64,000 bases of DNA, from assembly GCA_963920525.1 (NCBI GenBank), contig OY986437.1, forward strand, positions 31,017,063-31,081,062. Reading direction: 5' to 3'. This stretch comes from Dichetophora obliterata (lineage: Eukaryota > Arthropoda > Insecta > Diptera > Sciomyzidae). Shown in pieces: positions 34,713-45,282 of this stretch. The position numbers and the translations under genes were made by a program. The notes beneath the pieces are model-generated. The model was not told where the DNA came from. It ran no database searches and was given only the letters and a program-made list of their open reading frames with translations. Position 1 is the stretch's first letter, and every line of letters starts with the position of its first letter.

Positions 34713-36013
34713 AAGACCTGTCCATGCAAAATCTGTACATACTCTAGTGATTCCTACAGGGTCATTTCGAAGTTGTACTAAAAAAAATTGGTACCCTTCC
34801 GTTAAAAATAATATTCCCGTTATCTGTTTGAAGTTTGCCATGATTTGCATGTTAGTTACTAATTTTTTCACGATGGAGTTAGCCGCTCGGAAATTAATTG
34901 TGAACAAATTCGTTGAAAATCCCACATGGTCCGGAAATAAGATAGCAAAAGTATTAAAAATTTCAAAGACAACAGTTTGTAGTGTCTTAAAACGGTATAA
35001 AGAATCTTTGAGCATCGAAAGAAAGCCAAAAACCGGTGGAAAAAAAACCAAATCTGACAATAAATTAAAGGCAAGCATCCTTGCCTCAATTAAAAATAAC
35101 CCAGGTCTCTCCGACAATGATCGGGCAAAAAAATTCAAAACCAGCAGGAGCACAGCTCGGCGAATACGAGTGGGAGCAGGCTATCAGTCGTATCGAGCTA
35201 TTAAATACCCGAACCGGTCCGATAAACAAAATTTGTCGGCCAAAAAGCGCACTCGATTACTCTACGATAAAGTCTTGACGAAATTCAAAGGTTGTTTAAT
35301 TATGGACGATGAAACATACGTCAAACTTGATTTGCAACAGCTTCCAGGACAAAAGTTTTATGCTGCAAAGAAGCGTTTTAGTGTCTCCTCCAAATTTAAA
35401 TATAAAAAGGTTGATAAATTCGCAAGGAAGGTAATGATCTGGCAAGCCATATGCAGTTGTGGTCTGAAGAGTCGGGCGTATGTAACATCAGCAACAATGA
35501 ACTCTGATACATACAGGAAAGAGTGTCTAGAGAAACGTTTATTGCCGTTTATTCGTCACCATCGATCTGCTGTAAAGTTTTGGCCAGATTTGGCGTCGAT
35601 ACATTATTCGAAGACAACCATAAATTGGTATCGAACCAATAATGTAGATTTCGTGCCAAAGGACTTCAATCCTCCAAACTGTCCCCAGTTGCGCCCAATC
35701 GAAAAATATTGGGCAATTGTTAAATACAAACTGAGGAAATATGGAGGAGTCGTAAAAAAACCGGAATCGATGTTACTCAAGTGGAACAAATATGCTGCCC
35801 AGGTCACCAGAGCAGATGTTCAACGATTGATGTTGCCGATTAAGAGGCACGCTCGAAATTTTATACATAATAATGATATATAAAATTTTGTATTACTTTT
35901 TTGAAAGCTTAATAAATACTCTATCTGAAAATATTTAAAACATTTTTGTGCCAATATTTTGCTTATGAGATTTATCGCGATTTGTGTGTACAGATTTTGA
36001 GTGGACAGGTCTT
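34713..36013 (+). mobile_element. Complete Tc1/mariner-type transposon (ITmD37E-like)
   Basis: Terminal inverted repeats begin AAGACCTGTCC and continue AAAATCTGTACA. The two ends match over about 27 bp with two differences. Both ends are flanked by TA (34711-34712 and 36014-36015), the invariant target duplication of this superfamily. The element is 1301 bp long and holds one uninterrupted transposase. Intact frame, near-identical ends and a clean target duplication indicate a young, possibly recently active copy. Confidence 0.92.
34873..35883 (+). CDS. Tc1/mariner-type transposase, D-x37-E
   Basis: Cut-and-paste transposase expected to bind the element's inverted repeats and integrate at TA. 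From the ATG at 34873 the product is 336 residues, the usual size. The frame is open further upstream to an ATG at 34747, but those 42 residues look like translated leader, so I prefer the inner start. Residues 1-60 form a helix-turn-helix (WSGNKIAKVLKISKTTV) and a second DNA-binding segment follows with LSDNDRAKKFKTSRSTARRI. Catalytic candidates are D146 (MDDETYVK), D239 (FWPDLAS) and E277 (LRPIEKYW). Counting residues gives 37 between the second and third, which is the spacing of the ITmD37E family described in mosquitoes. No stop or frameshift is present. Confidence 0.9.
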   Translation: MELAARKLIVNKFVENPTWSGNKIAKVLKISKTTVCSVLKRYKESLSIERKPKTGGKKTKSDNKLKASILASIKNNPGLSDNDRAKKFKTSRSTARRIRVGAGYQSYRAIKYPNRSDKQNLSAKKRTRLLYDKVLTKFKGCLIMDDETYVKLDLQQLPGQKFYAAKKRFSVSSKFKYKKVDKFARKVMIWQAICSCGLKSRAYVTSATMNSDTYRKECLEKRLLPFIRHHRSAVKFWPDLASIHYSKTTINWYRTNNVDFVPKDFNPPNCPQLRPIEKYWAIVKYKLRKYGGVVKKPESMLLKWNKYAAQVTRADVQRLMLPIKRHARNFIHNNDI

Positions 36014-36015
36014 TA

Positions 36016-38690
36016 TTGTAGAGGATCTCTTGTGGGGACAAAGCAATGTATCAAGAATGATAGAATAAGAGATTACGCTTTGCGCAGGTCCGTTACTTCT
36101 GCTAATTGAGTTTGACAACCAGCTGTTCAGTTGACTACGTCACAATATTTTATTTCTTTGAGAAACGTACGGCGATCGGTTGTGTTTTATTTAATTGTGT
36201 ATATATCGAAGTATATTTGCGAGTTTTTAAATTAAAATTTAAAAAATTAAGTGTGCAGCTGCTAATTGTAGTAACAGTAGCAAACAAATATTTTTCAATA
36301 ACCTGATGTTTGCAATAAATACAAAAATTAAACCAAGAAATTGTAGAAAACGCACACAAACGAAAACAAAAATACAAAAATATATTAACTCAACAAAATT
36401 TGTTTCATTATTTAAAAACTTGAAAATATCATTTATTTGTCCTTTCAATTCACAGGTAAATTAATGGATATAAAATATCTGGGAATGTTTAAAATACATC
36501 AATTAAACTCTTAATAAACATTTTTATAAATTCCAAGTCGAAAAATAATGCTCACTGAAGTTGGTTTCTCAGACAAATTTTTTTTTTTTGACTTAGCTGC
36601 TTACTGGCTGTAATAAAATAATAGTAAAAATAATGTTTGGAAAGGAGTACTTAATAAATTTACCTTCTTCTCGTTCCAATAAATTGCTTCTTACTTCTTT
36701 TATTTTAATTATACAAACTAAAATGTATGGAATTTTCATTTCTGAGTAGAAATCGTATGCAAAGTGCATTCCAGCATTGATTCTCCAAAACAGCATTGAT
36801 ATTATGACGTACGTGCGCAGAACGACAATTTTGTTGTACTCATTTTCTTGTCTTCGGCGCAATCTTTGCATTCTATCATTCTTGTCAATGTATAGTATGC
36901 TACTTTATATGGAATCCTCCGTGCCCCCCCCCCCCTGAATAACTCGATGGTTGCAAATGAAGTAATTAGAATTCTTGAAAATCTAAGAATTGCCAAAAAT
37001 GGTCCGGTTCTGTTCAAAAATTCGGTACAGCAACTATGCTTCAAAATTTCGAAGGTATGCCCAATGAGCACGCCATCAGCGCTGAGTTTAATGTTGAAGT
37101 CCTTTTGAGTTCACGTTGAGTGGCAGTCCAACAGCCAAAATTATTAAGGACTTAAATCATGGGATTCTTATAGAAGCGACAAAAAATGCAAATACAGGTG
37201 TACTATATAGCAATTTTTTTGAATTTGCACAAAATGCACCAACCAACTGACAAAAATAGAACGAATACTTAATACATAAATATAATACATAAATTGTTTC
37301 TGTCTCTTCTACCAGAAAGTGTAGACAGAATTACGTAATTTTGGAAAGAGTAGAACATTATTAGTAGTTGATATTAGTTTTAACAGTCCAATCAATAAAC
37401 TAACAGTGAAAATAATGATTAACATTTATCGTAGCTAAAGCCTTATACGTTTTTTTTTTTGCACACAGCATATTCTAAAGTATTTCGATAAGATTAGAAA
37501 GCTTTATTCGCAATTTGTAATTTTTCGCATTAAAAGTGGCTATATTTTATTGAGTTCAAGTTCATACAATTTAAATAAATTCATTAAAGGTTTCCAATGG
37601 AGGTGCTGACATGGCTATTTTACATACTACTCATCATAGTTGTTGTACTTTATACAAGAGTGGGTATTAATGACAATAAGCTTTTCAACTTTGCAACCGT
37701 TAACACTTCAACAACACAAAATCCAACACATCTATCGCTTAATTTGTGGAAATCGAGAGAATGTGAGAACAGTTCATAGCAATGCTAGACAGCAACAGCA
37801 ACAGCAACAACAACAAAGACGAAGAAATCGCAATGACAGAACAAGGGCTACAACAGCAACAACAGGTAGATATTTTATTTAACACAATTTGTTTTGCACT
37901 GAATAGCAAAGCATTTTTGAAATGTTTTATTTATAGAATATAATTTACAAACATTCGGTCAAAAAAAATATTGGGGATTTAAAATGTAATACACCTGCGT
38001 AAAGGTACCGTCAAAATTATTTGAGTTAGTTACAGCTAAGTTAGCACAACTGTCTTTTATACTGACGCTGAGTTTGAACACGATCTGTCGTTTAGTTTGC
38101 TTACAGTTGTTGACGTTGTCAGTTCAGCTCAAGTGTGTTTATCTACTTTTAAAATGGATAGAACTCTTTAAAAGAAAGGCCCAACCAAGATGTACTTAGA
38201 CAAGCTTTAAGTAGAGAGCAAAAATATGCGGTCGTACAGAATCGTATGAAGTTAACTAATGTTTGTTTAAGTAAGCATTTCATTTAGCACTAGTTGGTAG
38301 TTAACCCATTAATGCTCACTACCAGAACCCGTTGAGTATTAGTATTAGACGGAAAACTCTGAAGTTTAAAAAAATCTAAAGGATTTATGTGTGGCGAAGC
38401 GCATGATTATAAGCGCATAAGGAGTCTGTAAGTAGAGAAATAAAAAAACAATCTAAAAAAAATTGGAAAAAATGAAAAATTGGAAAATTTTCATTTCGTA
38501 GCGTAGGCGTTCCACTTTAACCTAATGCACTTTTTTAATTTTAACGGTTTGTATGGGGGTCATTTTCACCAATTTGATTTCAAAGTGATATTTGACACTT
38601 TGGGGTATACCTACAGCTGAATATTCATCTTACAAAGAAAAAAACAAGTATAGCAGTGAGGGAACTGCCGACCGAAGCGAAAACCTATAT
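36016..38690. other. Intergenic stretch with a C-tract and a CAA/CAG run
   Basis: A run of about 14 C lies at 36925-36939. A CAGCAACAGCAACAG run at about 37791-37820 sits in an open frame (37640-37882) encoding glutamines. The frame ends just after a possible GTAGAT donor at about 37865, so it could be an exon, but nothing upstream or downstream supports a gene. The rest is AT-rich without recognisable features. Confidence 0.45.
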
Positions 38691-38701
38691 ATAAAATATT
38701 A

Positions 38702-38760
38702 GTATTCCCTGGAAGACGTTGTCCTGCCACGGACCGCCTTACTGCTATATAAGAATTTTC
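38702..38760. repeat. Short dispersed segment shared with 16296-16357
   Basis: Shares GACCGCCTTACTGCTATA and the preceding ACGTTGTCCTGCCAC with the composite repeat at 16 kb. It is followed by copies of CATGTAGGATG in both orientations (38790-38880), which can form a small hairpin. Confidence 0.6.
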
Positions 38761-38887
38761 ATGCTAATATAAGGTTTCGGACTATTCTACATGTAGGATG
38801 GATTTAACAGGAGGGACGGACATGTAGGATGTACGAAAGCTCATACTGCAGCCCGTCCTACATGTAGGATGAAATCAAAAACTTTTA

Positions 38888-40905
38888 AAAGTTCCGCTCT
38901 GATCTTGTTCTTCTCTATGCGTCCTTGTTTGTAAATTTCCTTGGTAATTGTTGTTGGCGCACTTAGGTGGACATTTTTTGTAGACGTTGTGAATTCTAAC
39001 TGTGTAGCTACAGTCGGCATATGAAATTAGAATTATTTTTATTAAGAGCTTATAGCAATTTATTAAATTTTTTATATATTACTGAAACTATTTCTTTTAA
39101 GAAAAAGTAATACCATATCAAAAATACATATAATTTAAGTAATTTATTTTAATTATTTCATAATTGAATTGATATAAAAAATTAAAGCTTATTTATATCT
39201 ATTTATATCATGAAACTAACACAATATACATGTTCACCATTTCTATATTGCGTTGTGTATTAAAAATAGAATATTATAAAATTAAGAAATATCTATAGCA
39301 TATAAATTATATTATTCATATAAGAAATTGATGCTAAACAGTTTAAGAAATAGAATGCTTAGGTTAAGCAGACTGTAGTTATCTAATTACTACTGAAAAT
39401 ATTAATTATTTTGCAGGTTTAATACGTAATTGTTATTATATAAATATACATAAATACTCTTTAAAATTCATCGATGAGTTAAATTGTTCATATATATGAA
39501 CTATATATATGTATTTATGTGTTTATAAGTTGTTTATGTATTTCCGATACGTTAACGCTTTTACTAAAAACAAATAGATTTACCAATATTATATATACTT
39601 TTTAATTCATATGTACAAACTTTTTTCTAAATTATTTCGATGTCATATGCTGACTGTAGCTTCAAATAAACATCTACAAAAAATTAAAGCTTACTGTACA
39701 ACAATAACTACCAAGCAAATCTAAAACATCAACGCAAAGAGAATGACAAGATCAAAGCGGTTACGCAGCTTTTGAGGGGATGAACCGAATTGGCGGCGGA
39801 AAATATACAGTACTTTGCATGCTATATTTTCTGTTTGCCTGCTAGCAAGATCTCAAGTGGAGGGAGGCATTAAAAGAGACTTCGATCTTGCTAGCAGGCC
39901 AACAGAAAAAATAGCAAGCAAAGTGCTATTTATTTTTCGCCGCCAGTTCGGTTCATCCCCTCTAACGCTGCGCAATCGCTGTGATCATGTCATTCTCTCT
40001 GCTTTTTTGTTGTAGATTTGCTTGGTAGTTCTTGTTGTGCAGTTAGCTTGAATTTTTTTGTAGATGTTTTTTGTAGCTACAGTCGGTATATGACAATCGA
40101 ATTTTTTTTATAACGCTTTATATATATGTACATAAAAACACTTACACAAAAAACCTGCAAAATAAATTTATATTTACTGTTGTAACTGAATTACTACAGT
40201 CTGCTTATCATAAGCGTTCTATTTCTTACCGCCTAATGTTGTAAATAAAAAACGCAAACAAACGACAAGTAAGACACGAGAAGCAACACCTTTTTTTATA
40301 CAAAATTCTATTGCTTCTCGTGTCTTGCTTGTCGTTGGTTTGCGTTTTCAATTTACAACACTAGGCGGTTAAACTGTCTACGTACATTTATTATATTAAA
40401 TTATGTATAATTTATATGCTTTATCTATTTCTTATATATTCTTATTTAAATACACAACAGAAACTATATATAGCGTGCGTGTATATCGTGTTATTATATA
40501 AAAAAATATAAAAAGATTAAAATTTTTAAATTAATTCAATAATGAAATAATTAAAAAAAATTATATGAATTATTTGTATATATTTTTGATATGGTAGTAC
40601 ATTTAGTTAAAAGAAATAGTTTCAGCCATTTATACAAAATTTCAAAAATTGATTTCAACTCTTATCTAAAATAAATGAGTTGTCATATGCCGACAGTAGC
40701 TAAAAAAGTCTAAAAAAAATTCCAGCTAACTGTACAACAACAATAACATTTCAAATCTTCATCAACAACGCAGTGAAAATGGAAAGGTTAACAGCGGTTG
40801 CGCAACGTTAGAGGGTATGAACGAATCGGCGTCAGAAAATAAACCGCATTTTGCTTGCTATGCTTTCTGTTTGCCTAGTAGCAAAATCTTAAGTGGTGGA
40901 ATGGC
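38888..40905. mobile_element. ~2-kb palindrome: two head-to-head inverted-repeat units
   Basis: The centre is at about 39868, where GCTAGCAAGATC (39841-39852) faces GATCTTGCTAGC (39884-39895). The arms match along their length, for example TGAAACTATTTCTTTTAA at about 39083 against its complement near 40620. The same ~100-230-bp module, with GTAGCTACAGTCGG and TTGCTTGGTAGTT, occurs four times in alternating orientation: about 38890-39030, 39650-39865, 39885-40100 and 40680-40905. Each half is thus itself an element with long inverted ends, and the two halves are mirror images. The right arm carries a later 140-bp insertion. No coding capacity was found; the 39815-40015 frame is an artefact of the palindrome. 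Confidence 0.85.
40229..40368. mobile_element. 140-bp hairpin MITE with TTA target duplication
   Basis: The ends CCGCCTAATGTTGTAAAT and its near-complement at the right enclose an almost perfect hairpin built on ACGACAAG and ACACGAGAAGCAA. TTA flanks it at 40226-40228 and 40369-40371. The mirror-image left arm of the surrounding palindrome (about 39338-39365) contains the same flanking sequence with a single TAA and no insert, which is a preserved empty site. The TTA duplication suggests a PIF/Harbinger-type MITE. Confidence 0.92.
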
Positions 40906-40910
40906 AAAAT

Positions 40911-41082
40911 TAGACAAGGTGGAAAGCCGGTGACCGAAACTGTCAAAACGAAGTTGACATTTCATACAAAATATGCAACCAATGAGAATGCAATATAAAA
41001 GCAAAACTTGGCCAAAATACCAAAATGGCTGAGTTTAACAGTAATAAAGAGAACACATTCATCCCTAACACTACCTTGTCTA
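40911..41082. mobile_element. 172-bp candidate MITE
   Basis: Ends read TAGACAAGGT and its reverse complement. The interior (40925-40990) is related to 22378-22490, with AACTGTCAAAAC, TTGACATTTCATAC and GCAACCAATGAGAATGC. The inverted repeat is short and there is no clear target duplication, so the boundaries are tentative. Confidence 0.45.
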
Positions 41083-41328
41083 GTTGTACTATGAGTGGTG
41101 GACAGTTGGCGGGACAGTAGCTGAGTAGAAAGTAGAATGATATTTAGCATATCAAGTGACAGAATACGTGAAAATTTAATTGAATTAATGGAAAATTTGC
41201 AATACTTAGGCGTACTCGTAGTTTTAACAAAAATTTTCTTCATAAAATAGAAATTAAATAGAAATTTTTTTATTTGTCTACTGTCTTGCCAACTGTCTTA
41301 CCAACTGTCTGAACTCTTTTTCACAGAC

Positions 41329-41514
41329 ACAAAGTTTGACAATTAAAACGTATTTTTCACTGTCTTAACAGTACTGCCTTGTGTAACCTCCGTGTTATGA
41401 AAAAATTTATTAATAAAACAATGATAGTTGACAACTCTGAAAATAAAATGTCGCAGTGATGAAAATAAAAAGCCACTGACAAATACTACAAGTGTGAAAA
41501 TTGTCAAACTTTGT
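41329..41514. mobile_element. Candidate MITE with 16-bp inverted ends
   Basis: ACAAAGTTTGACAATT at 41329-41344 is exactly complementary to 41499-41514. The interior is AT-rich and non-coding. Just upstream (41280-41312) is a short run of ACTGTCTT-type repeats. Confidence 0.5.
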
Positions 41515-42420
41515 TTGACGATATATAATAAAATAAGAGCATGCATGTAATTATTTGAATGTTCAACATATTCCTTTATCAGAACTTAAAGATTAAAATG
41601 TTAAAACACTCAATCCATACATTATTTTTTCTTGTTTGCAAACGAAATTCCAGCAGAAAAAAGCAGAATAAGGAGAAGATTGTTCCATTTTTAAATCTCA
41701 CCATGAATAGCGGCTGTTTGAGCATAAGCAAATTTTTCAAAAATGTTGACAAATACAACAACTGAAGAAATTGCCAAACTTTAAAAGCATATATAAACCA
41801 ATATAAAGCGAATTAATAATAAGTTTTGGTTGCAAACATCTTATTGCAACCTAACTTAAGTATTTATATACTAACAAACAGATTATATGCATTAATTTCA
41901 GGAGTTGCCAAGTGATTTCTTTGTGAGCTTGCGGTTGATTAAGAACAAGAGTGACGATAATTGTTGATATTTTTATGCACAAATACATGCAAACATTTTT
42001 TGAGGTTGTTTTCTAATTTTCCTATCTTGTTATCTTTGCTGTCTGTATTGATGACGAGAGTTCCTCGGAAAAATACGATGACGCAAACCAAAGATTTACC
42101 CTCTACCAAAATCGTTCAACGCGCCTAAAGAAGTTTTCACTTCAAAAATGCCAAACTATTAATTGAAGTGCGAATAAAACAAATATCTAATAAAATAGCA
42201 AAATCTAAGAAGAAACGAAATTCATATATTCGTATGAGAAATGCACAAGCTGCTTCAGTAGCTGCTTATGCTGTTTTTATGGTTGTTGTTGTTGTTGTGT
42301 GTGTTCGTTTGGTTCGTATCATGTCGTTCCTTGTTGTGCTGATTTTGTTCTTGTTGTTCTTGTTTTTATTAATATGTATGTAACATATACATTAGACCGT
42401 ATCAGAAAAAAAATTTCTCC
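41515..42420. other. Intergenic stretch, nothing recognised
   Basis: AT-rich, with a GTTGTTGTTGTTGT run near 42281-42300 that opens a valine-rich frame. No gene seen. Confidence 0.45.
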
Positions 42421-42474
42421 TTACACCAGCGAATATAGAGTATTGTTCCAAGGACATTTTAAAAAATTTTTTTT

Positions 42475-42660
42475 TGCCGAACGTAGGGGTCGCCTTTTTA
42501 GTTTTTTCGTTATATCTTCCATACTTACAGTCCGAGCTTAAAGTTTGATATAGCGAATTTTTTTGTCTCAGAGAGGCCAATATTTTTCCTCTTAAGCCCA
42601 TTGACCTCAAGTGTACCGTTCTAGTACTTACCCCCCAAATCTCATTTCCTACCACCCTAA
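42475..42660. repeat. Flanking repeat copy 1 (copy 2 at 48166-48310)
   Basis: Contains CGTAGGGGTC, CCTTTTTA, a TTAAAGT-TGATATA block and TTGACCTCAAGT. The same ordered motifs recur at 48166-48310 directly beyond the right end of the 5.4-kb transposon. Both copies are in the same orientation, so the transposon sits within or between tandem units of this repeat. Confidence 0.7.
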
Positions 42661-42779
42661 TGTGACACCTTAATGTTAGAAATTTATAGCTCGCAAAAAA
42701 TTATTAAACTTTTGGTAAGAGAGTATTTCGATAACTATAGCAAAACTATTTAAAACGTGCTTTTATAAATTCATTGTTA

Positions 42780-42906
42780 CACTGAAGAAAAAGTCATTTA
42801 GTAAAATCAAGTGCGGTTTATTAAAAAAACTTATTAATAACTTTTTATTAAAAATTCTTGCTCACATACAAAATGTAATAAGAAGTTATTAAAATAGTTT
42901 TTACTG
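42780..42906. repeat. Left subterminal TTATTAAA repeats
   Basis: At least four TTATTAA-type motifs occur in about 100 bp behind the left terminus (near 42818, 42830, 42846 and 42887). Repeated subterminal motifs are the binding platform for accessory proteins in plant CACTA elements. A similar role here is inference. Confidence 0.6.
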
Positions 42907-43054
42907 TTTTCATGATTTTTTTTTAAGCATGCTTTGAAATTTTTTTCATGCGGGCAATGTTGTTTTAAATTTTTATTTGCATTTTCGACAAATTTTTGTT
43001 GGCAATTCAATTCTGCAGTTGAATTTCAACTTTCAAGCTAAAAAAATTAATAAA

Positions 43055-45072
43055 ATGTGTGAAAAACTAAGGCAACTGCTCGTAGACTTCGAATTAAGTG
43101 ACGTGTTCGATGAACTAAATGGTAAGCATTGTGAAAAAGTAAGTGAGATATTCCAGCGGAAATAATAAATATATAAATTTTTAAGCCGCCGGCATTGAAT
43201 TTCAGCATTGTGCGAAATTAACTGAACGTGACATTGCTGATGCCATAAAAAACGTAGGACGAAGAGTCGATTTTCGAGAAAAATTGTATGCTTGGAAATC
43301 TAAAAAGGTAAAATATAAAATTTATTTATGGTTTAGTTCAAATAATCCGCCACAAAAGCATTTCACTTTTTACTGGACTGACGTCCACTCTTACATTTTT
43401 CAATTATTATAGGTTCTATCTAATCAACTTATTTTTCTTTGCTAGTGTGGTCCAGAGTCCAGGCTGTTTCAAACTTTCAACGGAAAGGTAAATAATCAAA
43501 AGTGTTAAATAAAGGACCTACACATTTTAAATTTGTATTTGCATTTGATTTATTTCCTAAAGACTTTGACTTCTATTTTGGAAAGCAGTGAGAAGGGTAA
43601 AATAATTTTGGACTTTTATGATAATAACGGAAAGTTAAGCGAAAATGTGCGGCATGAACTCACTAACGCTATTCTTGAGTATGTTTTCCAACAAAACATA
43701 ACACTAAAGCCAGACGACTTCCAAGCTCTGAAAAAAGAGATCGTCAAAAAATTTCCTTCAGAATCAAACGTTTTGGTAATTTCTTATTCAATAGTAATTC
43801 CGTATATTTCACTAATAAATATATTTTTAAGTAGGACTTTTACTATATTCCAAGATCCATTCAAGGAAATGCAGCTGGAAAATTGTACTCAAAGTACGTC
43901 AACTTAAAAGCAAAACGTAAGCGAATGCAGGAAACTCAGATAGAAGACGTTTTTGACTGCGATACAGAAACTTCGTCGCAAAATTTTTATTTGAGTAACG
44001 AGTTTGATGAAGGCGTTCTTAAGGCTCATAAATTGGACCTACAAAGAGAAGCTGAATGGGCAGTTGTCTGCGATAAGTGGCAAAGAAGCTTTCCATTGCG
44101 ACAAAGGGAACTGGGTACATTGAGTAGACTGAATTTTTTCAAAGAGTGGCCTAAATATAAGGATGATAGATCAGCTTCATTGGTGAGAAATGATTACTTA
44201 TAATGACTTACAGGTTTTGTAAGAAGTACATCTTCTGGTCGCTTGCAGATAAATATCGATTTTGATACAATTTATCCCCGGAAAGGTCATCTCTTAAAAG
44301 AAAAATGGACAGATTTTAAGGAAAACATAACCCGATTTTATTGTTTGAATTTAACAAATAAAAGTAGCAAATCAATGCTAAAAGCAGCCTTAGAAAGTCA
44401 GAACTTAGGTGAGCACTTCAAATAAACCAATAAATGCAATGAAGAAATTTTCTAAAGTTCAATTTTCTAAAATTGCGGTTCATAAAAGCAAACTATCTAA
44501 AAAATGTTCTTAGCCGCTTAAGTTTCTTTTTGTATTTATTGCTTCTATATATTTTCATAATTTTTATTATTTAATTAAAATAATTATAATTTTAAATTAC
44601 AGATGTCCAAGACAGCGTATTGACAACGCTTTTAAACTCCGTATTACAGTCGCCGGCTCGTTCATTTGATAAGAAAGGAAATAAGCGGCAGAAGTTTTCT
44701 ATTTTAGATACGCAGGATTTTTTTATTTTGACAATAGCATCCACTAACGAACTCAATGAAAAAATTGCTGAGATATCTCAAAAATTCAAAATAACAGACG
44801 TGACATCACAGTTATTCATCATTATCGAGGGTGCTAACATATTTTCTCCAAAATCCTTTTATATTTATTTTGAATCTACTCTTTTGAAACATGCATCTTT
44901 CATAGATGTATTGGATTGCGCATTTAAAATATTCAAAGCATTGAACTTACCGTTTCCAAAAATTTGTGAATCAGTTTGGACATTTATCCAAACATTTTTT
45001 TATGGCATCGATTGCAATGCAGACTACCGGTCAGCTGCGCTTTCGTCTTTAATTAACTTTTTAAATAACTAA
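43055..45072 (+). CDS. Seven-exon transposon gene with SAM-like N-terminus
   Basis: Exons by inspection: 43055-43121, 43186-43307, 43446-43487, 43563-43775, 43835-44182, 44249-44408 and 44603-45072. Every intron is GT-AG, the coding lengths sum to 1422 nt, and all junctions join in phase to give 473 residues with no stop. Residues ~1-60 resemble a SAM domain (VFDELNAAGIEFQHCAKLTE, GRRVDF, LYAW). A central block FPSESNVL then DFYYIPRS and GKLYSKYVNLKAKRKRM spans an intron, which confirms the splice choice. The last exon (157 codons) is a helical region of unknown function. I recall similar proteins from insect and cnidarian genomes next to such transposases, but cannot name a function. It probably is an accessory protein of the element. 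Start chosen as the ATG (MCEKLRQLL) inside a longer open frame. Confidence 0.8.
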
Positions 45073-45282
45073 CCTCAATTCTCACTTAACTAAACTTTTA
45101 AGAATTTTTTGCTATGAACTTGCTCATTTGCTTCAATACCTTGTATTAACAATAAATATATTTTACATATTACAACTTGAATAAACATAACAAAACTGCT
45201 CAGTTTTGCGATGATTACCTTCAATTTTTTGTCTTAACTTTTTTTATTTATTACTGTTGCAGTTGTCGTTCAATTTTGGACA

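Noticed and set aside
36802..37071. 89-codon minus frame including GGGARRIPYK
   Set aside because: Crosses a C-tract, no recognisable family; flanking frames are equally open.
43122..43205. Alternative first intron from the GTAAGT at 43139 to the acceptor at 43205
   Set aside because: It also keeps the frame but gives a poorer match to the SAM-like pattern than 43122-43185, which yields AAGIEFQHCAKLTE.
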